A stretch of DNA of 64,000 nucleotides. Source: Verrucomicrobiota bacterium. Its GTDB lineage: Bacteria; Verrucomicrobiota; Verrucomicrobiia; Limisphaerales; J093. The translations under genes and the position numbers were made by a program. This document shows positions 19,803 to 28,201 of the stretch, piece by piece. How positions within the stretch are numbered: the first letter of the stretch is position 1; every line of letters begins with the position of its first letter. The notes beneath the pieces were generated by a model, which did no database searches, was not told where the DNA came from, and was given only the letters and a program-made list of their open reading frames with translations. The stretch covers positions 735,629 to 799,628 of the forward strand of contig JAOSKK010000001.1 of assembly GCA_027493615.1 (NCBI GenBank). Direction: 5' to 3'.

Positions 19803-20555
19803 CTACATCTCCCCTCGTTCGAGCGCGGCGAGCGTGGCGGGATCGCGCACGTCCACCCAGCGGCCGGCGATCGACAGTCCGGCGATGCGATGGCCGGTCT
19901 GGGTCATGGCGATGATGGCATCGGTGAGTTCGTACTCGTTCCGCGGGGATTTCACGAGGCGGGCGGTGTATTCGAAGACCACGGGGCGGAAGATGTAGAT
20001 GCCGGCGTTGTACCAGACGGGGTCGCCGGGCTTGAGCCAGCCCGAGGTGCGCAGTTCCTCGAGCTGCGCCGGGGTGGGCTTCTCGATCTGGCGCCGCAGG
20101 CAGAACTGGTCGTCGAAGAAGTTGATGGCGCCCTGGGTGACGTCCTGGCCGGCCGTGACGGTGAGGAGGCCGGAGAACTCGTCTTCTGCGAATCGGCGCA
20201 GCATCTGGCCGTAGGTTTCCGGCTTCACCAGGATGTCGCCATAGGTGAGCAGGAAAGGGTCGGGCCCGACGAACGCTCGGGCGAGCTCGGGGGCTTTGCC
20301 GGTGCCGTCCTGGACCTGCTGCTCAACGAATTCGAGGCGGATCCCCCGGCGCGGGGCGTTGGCGAAATGCTGCTCGATGACCTCTCTGCGCCAGCCGGTG
20401 ACGATGCAGAACTCGCGGATGCCGGCGCTGAGGAGGCCTTCGAGGATGTGTTCGAGGATGGGCTTGCCGCGGACGGGGAGCATGGGTTTGGGGAGCTCGT
20501 TGGTGAGCTCTCGCATGCGGGTCCCCTTGCCGGCGGCGAGGATGACGGCCTTCAT
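19803..20555 (-). CDS. Sugar-phosphate nucleotidyltransferase
   Basis: 250 residues. The N-terminal signature MKAVILAAGKGTRMRELTNE followed by LPKPMLPVRGKPILEHILEG is that of NTP-transferases (RfbA/GlmU-like fold) that make NDP-sugars from a sugar 1-phosphate. The metal-binding Asp is in FLLTYGDILVKP, and YNAGIYIFRPVVFEY forms the sugar-binding strand. The activated sugar cannot be identified. It is the downstream gene of a minus-strand run, 9 bases after the phosphoglycerate mutase, and is probably co-transcribed with it. Confidence 0.85.
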   Translation of the reverse strand: MKAVILAAGKGTRMRELTNELPKPMLPVRGKPILEHILEGLLSAGIREFCIVTGWRREVIEQHFANAPRRGIRLEFVEQQVQDGTGKAPELARAFVGPDPFLLTYGDILVKPETYGQMLRRFAEDEFSGLLTVTAGQDVTQGAINFFDDQFCLRRQIEKPTPAQLEELRTSGWLKPGDPVWYNAGIYIFRPVVFEYTARLVKSPRNEYELTDAIIAMTQTGHRIAGLSIAGRWVDVRDPATLAALERGEM

Positions 20556-20564
20556 GGGCGGGCT

Positions 20565-21789
20565 TCAGGCGCCGAACTTGTCGAACATCCGGGCGTTGGC
20601 CTGCATGTAGCGGATGAGGTACTTGGCTTCGAAGACGCCGAGGGATCCGAGGTTGGCACCGGTCTCGGTGAAGCGCTCGAGCTTGTCGTTGCCGCTGTAG
20701 GGGGAGTGGAGGAGGACGGGCTGGGGATGCCAGGAATGGCCTTTGAGTGCGCAGGGAGTGGAGTGGTCGCCCGTAATGGCCAGCACATCGGGCCGCTTGC
20801 GGAGAAGGATGGGCAGGGCGGCATCGAACTCCTCGATGGCCCGCCGCTTGGCCGCGAAGTTGCCGTCCTCTCCATACATGTCGGTGTACTTGTAGTGGAT
20901 GAAGAAGAAGTCGTAGCGGTCGTACTCGGCGAGGTACCGCTCGAACTGCTCCGCAATGGTCTGGGGCCCCTCGATCTTGGTCATGCCCACGAGTTGGGCG
21001 AGGCCCTTGTACATCGGGTAAACGGCGAGGCACGCGGGTTTGAGCCGGTAGCGGTTCTGGAACAGGGGGATGTCGGGCTGGTGGGCGATGCCGCGCATGA
21101 GGAAGCCGTTCGCGGGCTGCTCTCTGGCCAGGAGGGAAGGGCCTGGCGATAGAACTGGGCCACGACTTCGGCGGTCTTGCGGGCCTTGGGTGCGCCTGGC
21201 GAGGCGGGTTTGGCGGCCGGGATGGCGAGGCCTTCGCGGTGGGGATCGGCATCGGTCAGGGGCCTTCCATGCCGGGGCCGCGGAAGACCACGACGAAGCG
21301 GTGCCCTTTGCCGGCCTTGATGAGCACCTCCACGTCGCCGATCTTCCTCACCTTTTGGGCCAGGAGGCCGCAGAGCCTTTCGCACACAGGGGTGTCGATA
21401 CGCCCGGCGCGGCGGTCGGTCACGACCCCCTGGGCGTCCAGGGTGCAGAAGTTGGCGCGGGCGGCGACGTCACCGGCTTTGAGATCCACGCCCAGGCCGA
21501 GAGCTTCGATCACCCCGCGGCCAACCTGGAATTCGAGGGGGTCGTAGCCGAAGAGGCCGAGGTGACCGGGGCCACTGCCGGGCGTGATGCCCGGGGCGAC
21601 CGGAATCATTCGGCCCTGGGCGCAACCGTCGGCGACGAGAGCATCGAGGTTGGGGGTGCGAGCCGCTTCGAGAGGCGTCACGCGGCCCTGGGCGTTGGTG
21701 GCAAGGTCGCCGAGGCCGTCGAGGACCATCAGGACGAGCTTGGCCTTGGTTTCAAGCGTCAGTTCGGAGTAGAGCGTGTCGAGGTTCAT
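20565..21789 (-). CDS. apgM: 2,3-bisphosphoglycerate-independent phosphoglycerate mutase (ApgM type), frameshifted
   Basis: Interconverts 3- and 2-phosphoglycerate in glycolysis using two metal ions; alkaline-phosphatase fold. About 407 residues. The start carries KLVLMVLDGLGDLATNAQGR and later TPNLDALVADG, PGSGPGHLGLFGYDP and AARANFCTLDAQG. Frame changes near 21255 and 21100 join it to TAEVVAQFYRQA and then GFLMRGIAHQPDIP. The C-terminal metal ligands are in FFFIHYKYTDMYGEDGNFAA and VLAITGDHSTPCALKGHSWH. The separate pieces overlap consistently with this archaeal-type family. The breaks are one-base and probably errors. Confidence 0.87.
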
Positions 21790-21945
21790 GCGCTTCGTGT
21801 GTCGTACCGCGTCGGGTGGTTTGCGGGAACCGGGCCGGTGGCCGGTCCGCGGGGCGGAGTGTGAAAGTGGGGGTTCCGGAGCGTCAACGGGATAATCAAC
21901 GACGGGCGAGGCGGCGAGGCGGCGAGGCGGTCTGGGGTCAGCAGC

Positions 21946-22635
21946 TCAGGAGCCCCTTCGCTCCCCCGCGTTGTGCGAGGCGGCCCAGGCTTCGGTGAGC
22001 GCCACAAACAGCGCTGGTGGATCCGGACAGTGGAGCGCGTCGCGGCCAGCGCGGACCAGTCCGAACCCGGCTCCGTAGGCGGGGCCGTTGGCCACACAGG
22101 CGTGGGTGCGGCATTCGCGGATCTGGGCCAGCGCCCGGGCCAGGGCGACGGTCCGGTCGCCCTCGACCTCGAACTTCCAGCCGACGAGCCAGGCCCCGGG
22201 GAACCAATCGTGGAGACCGGCGATGAGTTTGGGGGTGGGGACGAGTTGGGCCCAGAGCGCACCGCCGCGGGTGTCGAGCTTCCCGGCTTGAACGGCGTTG
22301 AGCTCGCCGTCCGGCTGCTTCTGGAGGATTCGGCCAAAGGCGAAGTCGCTCACGGCGGCGGCGTGGAAGATGGCGTTCACGCCGGGGCCGGCGAGGCTCT
22401 CGAACCGGCTTCGAAGGTCGGCGGTGGTGGTGAACTCGAGCAGTTCGACACCGGCGCGGTGGGCGTCACTGGCAGGCCAGGAGGCGAGGGCGCCGCGAAG
22501 GAGGGTGACTTCGTGTCCGCGGCTGGCGAGGTGTCGGGCCAGCTCGGTGCCCAACCGGCCGGTGGAGCGGTTGGTGAGGAGACGGACTTGATCGAGGGGT
22601 TCGAAGGTGGGGCCGGCCGTGACGAGGCAGCGCAT
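21946..22635 (-). CDS. coaB: Phosphopantothenate-cysteine ligase (CoaB domain protein)
   Basis: 229 residues. It joins 4'-phosphopantothenate and cysteine in coenzyme A synthesis. Motifs are VTAGPTFEPLDQVRLLTNRS with STGRLG (nucleotide loop) and IFHAAAVSDFAFG. No CoaC flavoprotein decarboxylase domain is attached, so this is the stand-alone form. A separate CoaC would have to be elsewhere. The end is poorly conserved. Nine bases separate it from the PQQ-like gene upstream, suggesting one transcript. Confidence 0.82.
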   Translation of the reverse strand: MRCLVTAGPTFEPLDQVRLLTNRSTGRLGTELARHLASRGHEVTLLRGALASWPASDAHRAGVELLEFTTTADLRSRFESLAGPGVNAIFHAAAVSDFAFGRILQKQPDGELNAVQAGKLDTRGGALWAQLVPTPKLIAGLHDWFPGAWLVGWKFEVEGDRTVALARALAQIRECRTHACVANGPAYGAGFGLVRAGRDALHCPDPPALFVALTEAWAASHNAGERRGS

Positions 22636-22644
22636 GACGCGAGG

Positions 22645-23979
22645 TTACTGCAAGACCGGGGCAGCCAGCGATACGCAAACGATCTCGCGGTCGTTGCGGG
22701 CGTAGACGCTGCGGTTGGCGAACGCCGGGTGCGACCAGACGACGAAGCGACCGGGATCGCGGTTGGTGGGTTCGAGAAGCTTCGCGCGGTCGATCTCGTC
22801 GTAGCCGGCGGGGGTGAGACGGGCGAGGATGAGTTCGCCGCGCTCGTTGAAGAGGAAGTAGCGGTCGGCGTGCGGAATGAGGAAGGCGTTGCCCCAGCGG
22901 GTCTCCTTTTCGGGCGTGGTGGCCGCGAGGGTCTCCCAGACGCGTTCGCCGGTGGCGAGTTTGAGACAGCGCAGTTGGCCGTAGCTGCACACGCCATAGA
23001 TGTGGCCGTCCGCAATCACCGGCGTGGGAATGATGCTGTGGAGTTCCGTGGTGTCCTTCTCGCTGGCCTTCTTGCTGCGCCAGAGAACCTCGGGTGCAGC
23101 TTCGGTCAGGCGGAGAAGGAGGGAGCCGTTATAGAACGTGGTGACGAAGAGCTTGTCTTCGTCGAGGCGAGGGGTGGGGATGCTGAGCCCGAAACGCGAC
23201 TCGAAAGGCACGCTCCAGAGGAGGCGGCCGCTGGAGGGGTCGAGGGCATTGACGGCTTCCGGATGCCACACGATCAACTGATGCCGGCCGCCGTGCTCGA
23301 TGAGCGTCGGCGGGCAGTAGCCCGGTTCCCTGGCATCGAGGGCCCGCCAGAGCTCGCGGCCGGTGTCGCGGTCGAATGCGACGGCGACGCTGCCCGGCCC
23401 GCCGACGAGGCAGATGAGGTGGTTGCCCTCGAGCAAGGGATGCCCCGCAAAACCCCAGGTCGGCGTCTTGGCGCCAAAATCCGTCTTGAAGTCGCGACTC
23501 CAGACCACGCGGCCCGTGGCGGTGTCGAGGCAGAGGAGGTTGCCTTCGGTGCCCAGCGTGAAGACCCGGGAACCGTCCACCAGCGGCGTGCAACGCGGCC
23601 CGGCGGCGTAGCTGACGGTGTAGGGGCAATCGTACTCGTGCGTCCACAGGATCGCTCCGTCGCGCTCATTCAAACAGAGAACGCGTTCGGTACCGGGAAT
23701 CGAGGCGCGATCAAAGGCGTTCTCCGGGTTGGCGGCACCACGGGCGAGTTGACGGTCCAGGACGAACACCCGTCCCTGAGCGACGGCAGGGCCGGCGTAA
23801 CCCGCGCCGATGGGAGTGCGCCAGCGAACGGAGAGACCGTTGGTGGGGAAGGTCTCCAACACGCCCTTCTCGCGCCAGACCCCATCTCTTTGGGGTCCGA
23901 GCCACTGTGGCCAGTCGTCGGCGCTCAGGGTGGACGCAAGCCAAAGAGCCAGGAAGGCCGGTCGTAGGTGCGATCGCAT
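22645..23979 (-). CDS. Secreted PQQ-like beta-propeller repeat protein
   Basis: 444 residues from the ATG at 23979; this start gives a clean signal peptide (MRSHLRPAFLALWLASTLSA), so 12 upstream codons in the same frame are left out. The mature protein begins DDWPQWLGPQRDGVW, a hallmark of verrucomicrobial and planctomycete PQQ-like proteins. At least six blades of the form Cxx-TGRVVWSRDF / TGRELWRALD / SGRLLWSVPF can be counted. There is no dehydrogenase catalytic domain, so a scaffold or binding role in the periplasm is likely. A paralogue lies at 25948-27540. Confidence 0.83.
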   Translation of the reverse strand: MRSHLRPAFLALWLASTLSADDWPQWLGPQRDGVWREKGVLETFPTNGLSVRWRTPIGAGYAGPAVAQGRVFVLDRQLARGAANPENAFDRASIPGTERVLCLNERDGAILWTHEYDCPYTVSYAAGPRCTPLVDGSRVFTLGTEGNLLCLDTATGRVVWSRDFKTDFGAKTPTWGFAGHPLLEGNHLICLVGGPGSVAVAFDRDTGRELWRALDAREPGYCPPTLIEHGGRHQLIVWHPEAVNALDPSSGRLLWSVPFESRFGLSIPTPRLDEDKLFVTTFYNGSLLLRLTEAAPEVLWRSKKASEKDTTELHSIIPTPVIADGHIYGVCSYGQLRCLKLATGERVWETLAATTPEKETRWGNAFLIPHADRYFLFNERGELILARLTPAGYDEIDRAKLLEPTNRDPGRFVVWSHPAFANRSVYARNDREIVCVSLAAPVLQ

Positions 23980-24100
23980 GGGCCAACAAGTGTGCCGGAA
24001 GCCGGGGTCGGTCAAATGCCGGGTGACGGAAACGCGTGGCGTTTGGCGACTGAACTGGAGCGGACTTGTTCGATGTGACTCATTTGTGTGGAGCAGGTTT

Positions 24101-24121
24101 CAGGTTTCAGGGACTGACCCC
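24101..24121. repeat. 21-bp copy of the 50-bp element's right half
   Basis: Identical to 19093-19113 (CAGGTTTCAGGGACTGACCC and one more C). It is preceded by an extra partial copy, so CAGGTTT occurs twice in tandem at 24094-24107. It lies in the 208-base gap between the PQQ-like gene and the acetyltransferase. The partner GGGGTCAGTC arm is absent here, so this copy is a half element. Confidence 0.7.
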
Positions 24122-24187
24122 AGGGGCGAAAGTTGACGGGGGAGAGGGAGTTCGGGACACTGCGCGGCGTCCCCGCGGTCGGGGGTG

Positions 24188-25319
24188 ATGAGCGCTTCGA
24201 TTGAGATCCAGCCGGTGGCCCGCTCGCGGGCGGGGATTCGACGGTTCCTGGAAGTCCCGTACCGGATTTATGCCGACGATCCGCGGTGGGTGGCGCCGCT
24301 GCTGTACGACTTGAGCAAGGTGTTTACGGCCGCCAACCCGTTGTTCGAGCACGCGGAGATGCAGTTGTGGGTGGCCCGGCGGGAGGGTGGAAGTGGGGCG
24401 GATCGCTGCTTTGCGAGACCATGAACACCTGCGAATACACCAGGATGGCACGGCGTTTTTCGGCTTCTTTGAAAGCGTGAATGACCCGGAGGTGACGCGG
24501 GGTTTGTTCGGGGCCGTGCGCTCGTGGGCGAGGGAGCGAGGGGCCGGACGTCTGATGGGCCCGACCAACCCGACGGCCAACGACGAGTGCGGCTTGCTGG
24601 TGCGGGGTTTCGACAGCCCGCCGGTTTTCATGATGCCCTACAACCCCGCGTATTACGTCGAGCTCGTCGAGGGCGAAGGACTTCGCAAGGCCAAGGATCT
24701 CCTGGCTTTCTACGTCGATATTGCCCGGAGCCCTCTGGACCGGCTCGGACGAATCGCCGAGAAGACCCGACGGCGTTATCCGGAGCTGACGTTTCGGCCG
24801 GTCCGGCGGCGGACCTTGGACGGGGACCTCGCCAAGGTGAAGGAAGTCTACAACGAGGCGTGGGAGGAGAATTGGGGCTTTGTGCCGATGACCGACGCGG
24901 AGATCAACTTCCTGGCGGCGCGGCTCAAGCCCTTGTTGGAGGAAGGATTGGTTTGGGTGGTGGAAAGCCCGACCGAGACCGTGGCGTTCATGCTGGCGTT
25001 GCCGGACTTCAACGAGGCCCTGCAGCCGTTGCGGGGGCGGTTGTGCACTCCTCGCCTGCTGCGGTTCCTGCCGTACCTGTTCCGGTGGAAGAGCACGCGG
25101 CTCTGCCGGGTACTGACGTTGGGGATCAAGGAGCGGTACCGGGGGCGGGGGCTGGAAGCGGTGATGCTGACCGAGGGATTCAAGGTGGGTCTTCGGCTGG
25201 GTTTCCAAGGAGCGGAGGCGTCGTGGGTGCTCGAGGACAACGAACCGATGTGCCGGATGATGGAGGCCTTCGCCGCCACGGTCTACAAGACGTACCGGCT
25301 TTACGAGCAGCCGCTTTGA
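24188..25319 (+). CDS. GNAT-like N-acetyltransferase, frameshifted
   Basis: About 376 residues once the frame slip near 24390 (GGAGGGTGGAAGTGGGG) is joined. The front has GIRRFLEVPYRIYADDPRWV, and then IHQDGTAFFGFFESVNDPEV, GLRKAKDLLAFYVDI and WEENWGFVPMTDAEINFLA. The C-terminal half contains LGIKERYRGRGLEAVMLTEG, a GNAT-type acetyl-CoA loop, and WVLEDNEPMCRMMEAF. This matches a widespread family of uncharacterised acyltransferase-fold proteins. Substrate unknown. Cytoplasmic. Confidence 0.75.
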
Positions 25320-25343
25320 GTCGCGCCTTCGGCGTTCCTCGGG

Positions 25344-25836
25344 TCAGCTCCGTTGGAGCACATTGATGACGAAGAGGCCGATCATCGCGGTGCAGCACGC
25401 CACTTTGCCCACCAACCCCGCCAGCAATCCCAGCACGGCGCCCACACCCGCCCGCGCGGCAGGGTGAAACTCCCGGCCACCGAGTAACTCGCCGACGGTG
25501 GCGCCGACAAACGGACCAGCGAGGACGCCCCAGGGGCCGGTGAGGAGACCCAGCACGGCGCCCAAGGCCGCGCCCACGACGCCTCGCCAGGTGGCGCCCA
25601 ACCGGCGTGCGCCGACCAGCGTGGCGATGTAATCAAGGGCCAGACTCAGCAGCACGAGGCCGAGGAGGACCGCCAGGGTCAGGTTGCTGACGCTGGCTTC
25701 GCCAAACCAGAGCCGGTGACCCACGGCGGCGGCGAGCACCAGGGGGACCGGGAATGGCTGGCAGGATGCTGCCGGCCAGGCCCATGAACATGACCAGCAA
25801 CACCAGGACGAGACCGGCGATTTGCTCGAACGACAT
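25344..25836 (-). CDS. DUF456 membrane protein, frameshifted
   Basis: Small integral membrane protein of unknown function, about 163 residues. The N-terminus (MSFEQIAGLVLVLLVMFMGL followed by AGSILPAIPGPP) is in one frame. A one-base slip near 25745 leads to LVLAAAVGHRLWFGEASVSN and then the glycine-rich GAVLGLLTGPWGVLAGPFVG, which is the diagnostic repeat of DUF456 proteins. Four to five membrane helices. It is convergent with the acetyltransferase, 24 bases apart. Confidence 0.78.
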
Positions 25837-25947
25837 CCCGGCTAGTGTAGGAGCACGGGCGCGGGAGGCAACGGGCGGCCTTACCCCTCCGCACGCGATG
25901 GCAGGTGGGCGTTGCGCCCCTGAGGGGGCTGGGCTTAAGTGGCGGCC

Positions 25948-27540
25948 ATGACGCACGACGCGCTGCGCCCACACGATTCTGCCCCCCGGCCATTGGGTAT
26001 TCGGTGGTGGCCGGCCGGTCTGGGGTTGGGGCTGGCGACGGCGCTGGTGGGGTTCATCCGGTTCCAGAGCGACTGGCCGTACCAGCAGCGGAACCTGGCC
26101 ACGATGGTCGCCTTCCTCGTCGCCGTGGGTTGGCTGTGGCTTTGGTGGTTGGTGTGGTCACGGGCGCCCCAGCGCTGGCGCTACTGGGGAGCAGCGCTCG
26201 TGGCGATGGCCGTGCTGATCGGTGCCAGCTTGTTCCGGATCCGGGGGTGAGCGGTGACCTGATGCCCATCCTGGAACTGCGTTGGGCGCGTGCGGCACCG
26301 GCAGGGTCGGGTATTACCCCGGACCCCGGGGCTGCGGCGAGGAAGGATGACGTCTTGGAAGCGGCCGCGAGACCGGACTTCCCGCAGTTCTTCGGGCCGA
26401 ACCGCGATGGGGTGGTGCACGGACCCGCCCTGGACCCTGACTGGGCGGTTCGCCCACCGCAGTTGATCTGGCGCCGTCCGATCGGGGCGGGTTGGTCAGG
26501 GTTCGCGATCGTGGGCGGGTTGGCGGTGACGCAGGAACAGGAGGGTGAGCGCGAGTTGGTCACGGCGTACGAACTGACCACCGGGCGGCGGGTTTGGGCG
26601 CACGGCGATCTGACCCGTTACCGTACTACGATTGCCGGCGAAGGACCACGGGCCACGCCCACCGTGATCGGAGGCCGGGTATTTGCACTGGGTGCCAATG
26701 GCCGGCTCAACTGCCTCACCCTGGCCGAGGGACGGCTGGTTTGGGCGCGGCAGGTGACAGACGACGCCGGCAGCGAGGTTCCGGAGTGGGGGTACGCCGG
26801 TTCGCCGCTCTACCTCGAGGGCCGGGTGATTGTGAGCGGTGGAGGCCGCGACAACCGTTCGCTGTTGGCGTACGAGGCGGCCACGGGGGCGATCGCCTGG
26901 ACGGGTGGATCGGCGCCTGCAGGTTACAGTTCGCCGGTGGTGGTCGAGTTGGCAGGAGTCCGCCAGGTCCTCAGCTTCAATTCGCGACGCATCAGCGCGC
27001 ACGCGCCCGACACGGGGACGGTGCTTTGGGAGTACCCGTGGGGATCCGGGCACCCCCACGTGGCATTGCCCGTCGTGGTGGGGACCAACCGGGTGGTGTT
27101 CTCGAGTGGGTACGGGGTAGGCGCGGAGTTGCTTGAGGTTCAGCGCGAGTCGGAGGGTCGCTGGGCGGCCGTGCGGGTCTGGCGATCCATGCGGCTGAAG
27201 GCGAAGTTCGCGAACTTCATGGCGCAGGGGGATTTCCTGTACGGTCTGGACGACGGGGTGCTCGCCTGTGTGGCGCTGGCGGACGGAACGCCTCGCTGGA
27301 AAGAGGGGCGTTACGGCCACGGCCAGATGCTGCGGGTCCGGGATCTCGTGCTCCTGACGACGGAAGGCGGGGAGGTGGTGCTGCTACAGCCCACGCCGCA
27401 AGGGCCGGGGAGCTGCACCGATACAAGGTGTTCACGGCCAAGACGTGGAATCCCCGGCGCTGGCGGGTGACTGGCTGGTGATGCGCAACGACCAGGAGGC
27501 CGCGGCCCTTCAGTTGGCGGTGGTGACCCCAGGGCGATGA
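25948..27540 (+). CDS. PQQ-like beta-propeller protein with N-terminal membrane anchor, frameshifted
   Basis: About 529 residues over several slips (near 26250, 27405 and 27460). The N-terminal 100 residues hold two or three membrane helices (GLGLGLATALVGFIRF, TMVAFLVAVGWLWLWWLV, YWGAALVAMAVLIGASLF). The propeller begins DFPQFFGPNRDGVV and shows blades such as TGRRVWAHGDLTRY, EGRLVWARQVTDDAGSE and TGAIAWTGGS. The end should read LAGDWLVMRNDQEAAALQLA with a stop at 27538. It is a paralogue of 22645-23979, here membrane-tethered rather than secreted. No enzymatic domain is visible. Confidence 0.78.
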
Positions 27541-27579
27541 GGTCCGCCCAGCGGTCACGGGGCCCGGCGATCCGGCTTT

Positions 27580-27605
27580 GGCGCGTCGGCCGGGCGCGCT
27601 TTTTT
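27580..27605 (+). terminator. Probable rho-independent terminator after the PQQ-like gene
   Basis: GCGCG (27581-27585) pairs with CGCGC (27595-27599), with a G-T extension at the base, followed by six T (27600-27605). The stem is short but very GC-rich and sits 40 bases past the stop codon. Confidence 0.6.
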
Positions 27606-27668
27606 CTGGCCGGCATCAGCACGGGTCCCTAGGCTGACCGTCGATCACCAACAACACGTGCGACTACT

Positions 27669-28142
27669 ATGGATGTTGCCTTCCATTGCCCTCACTGCAA
27701 ACAGGAGCTCGAGGTGGATGCCAGTGCGGCGGGTCAGACGATCCAGTGTCCCACCTGCAACGCCGAGATCACAGTGCCGCAACCCGATGTGACGAACATC
27801 CACACGCACGGGGGAACCATCTCGACCTCGGCTGCCGCCAAGGTCGAGCATCACTTCACGGTGCCCGTGCATGAGGGGCCGGCCGAGGTGCTCATCAAGC
27901 GGGTGCAGAAGGAGGAAGAAGTGGTGGTGGAGGGGCCGAAGAAGATCAAGGTCCGCATCTTCCGCCACACGGACTGCGTCGAGGTGGGTCGCGACCGGTA
28001 CGAAGAGATGGTGAGCGCCTTCCTGAACAAGATCGGCGAGGAGAACATCATCAGCCTGACCCCGCTCAGCTACAACCACATCGACATCGCGACACAGAAG
28101 ATCCTGATCGATTACGCGCTACAGATCATTTACCGGGGCTAG
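27669..28142 (+). CDS. Zinc-ribbon protein of unknown function
   Basis: 157 residues, intact. The N-terminus is a zinc ribbon (FHCPHCKQELEVDASAAGQT then IQCPTCNAEITVPQP, two CxxC pairs). A linker with ISTSAAAKVEHHFTVPVHEG follows. The C-terminal 75 residues, from KKIKVRIFRHTDCVEVGRDR to IDIATQKILIDYALQIIYRG, form a compact alpha/beta segment I do not recognise. No signal peptide, so cytoplasmic. It is monocistronic between a terminator and the convergent oxidoreductase. Confidence 0.75.
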   Translation: MDVAFHCPHCKQELEVDASAAGQTIQCPTCNAEITVPQPDVTNIHTHGGTISTSAAAKVEHHFTVPVHEGPAEVLIKRVQKEEEVVVEGPKKIKVRIFRHTDCVEVGRDRYEEMVSAFLNKIGEENIISLTPLSYNHIDIATQKILIDYALQIIYRG

Positions 28143-28201
28143 CCCAGGTGCTTCCCGGGGCAACCTACGCCACGGTGCCGGTCACCGTGCTGCCGTCGGG
28201 C

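Noticed and set aside
28171..28189. Bidirectional terminator between the zinc-ribbon protein and the oxidoreductase
   Set aside because: CACGGTG/CACCGTG forms a 7-bp hairpin but there is no T-run on either strand.
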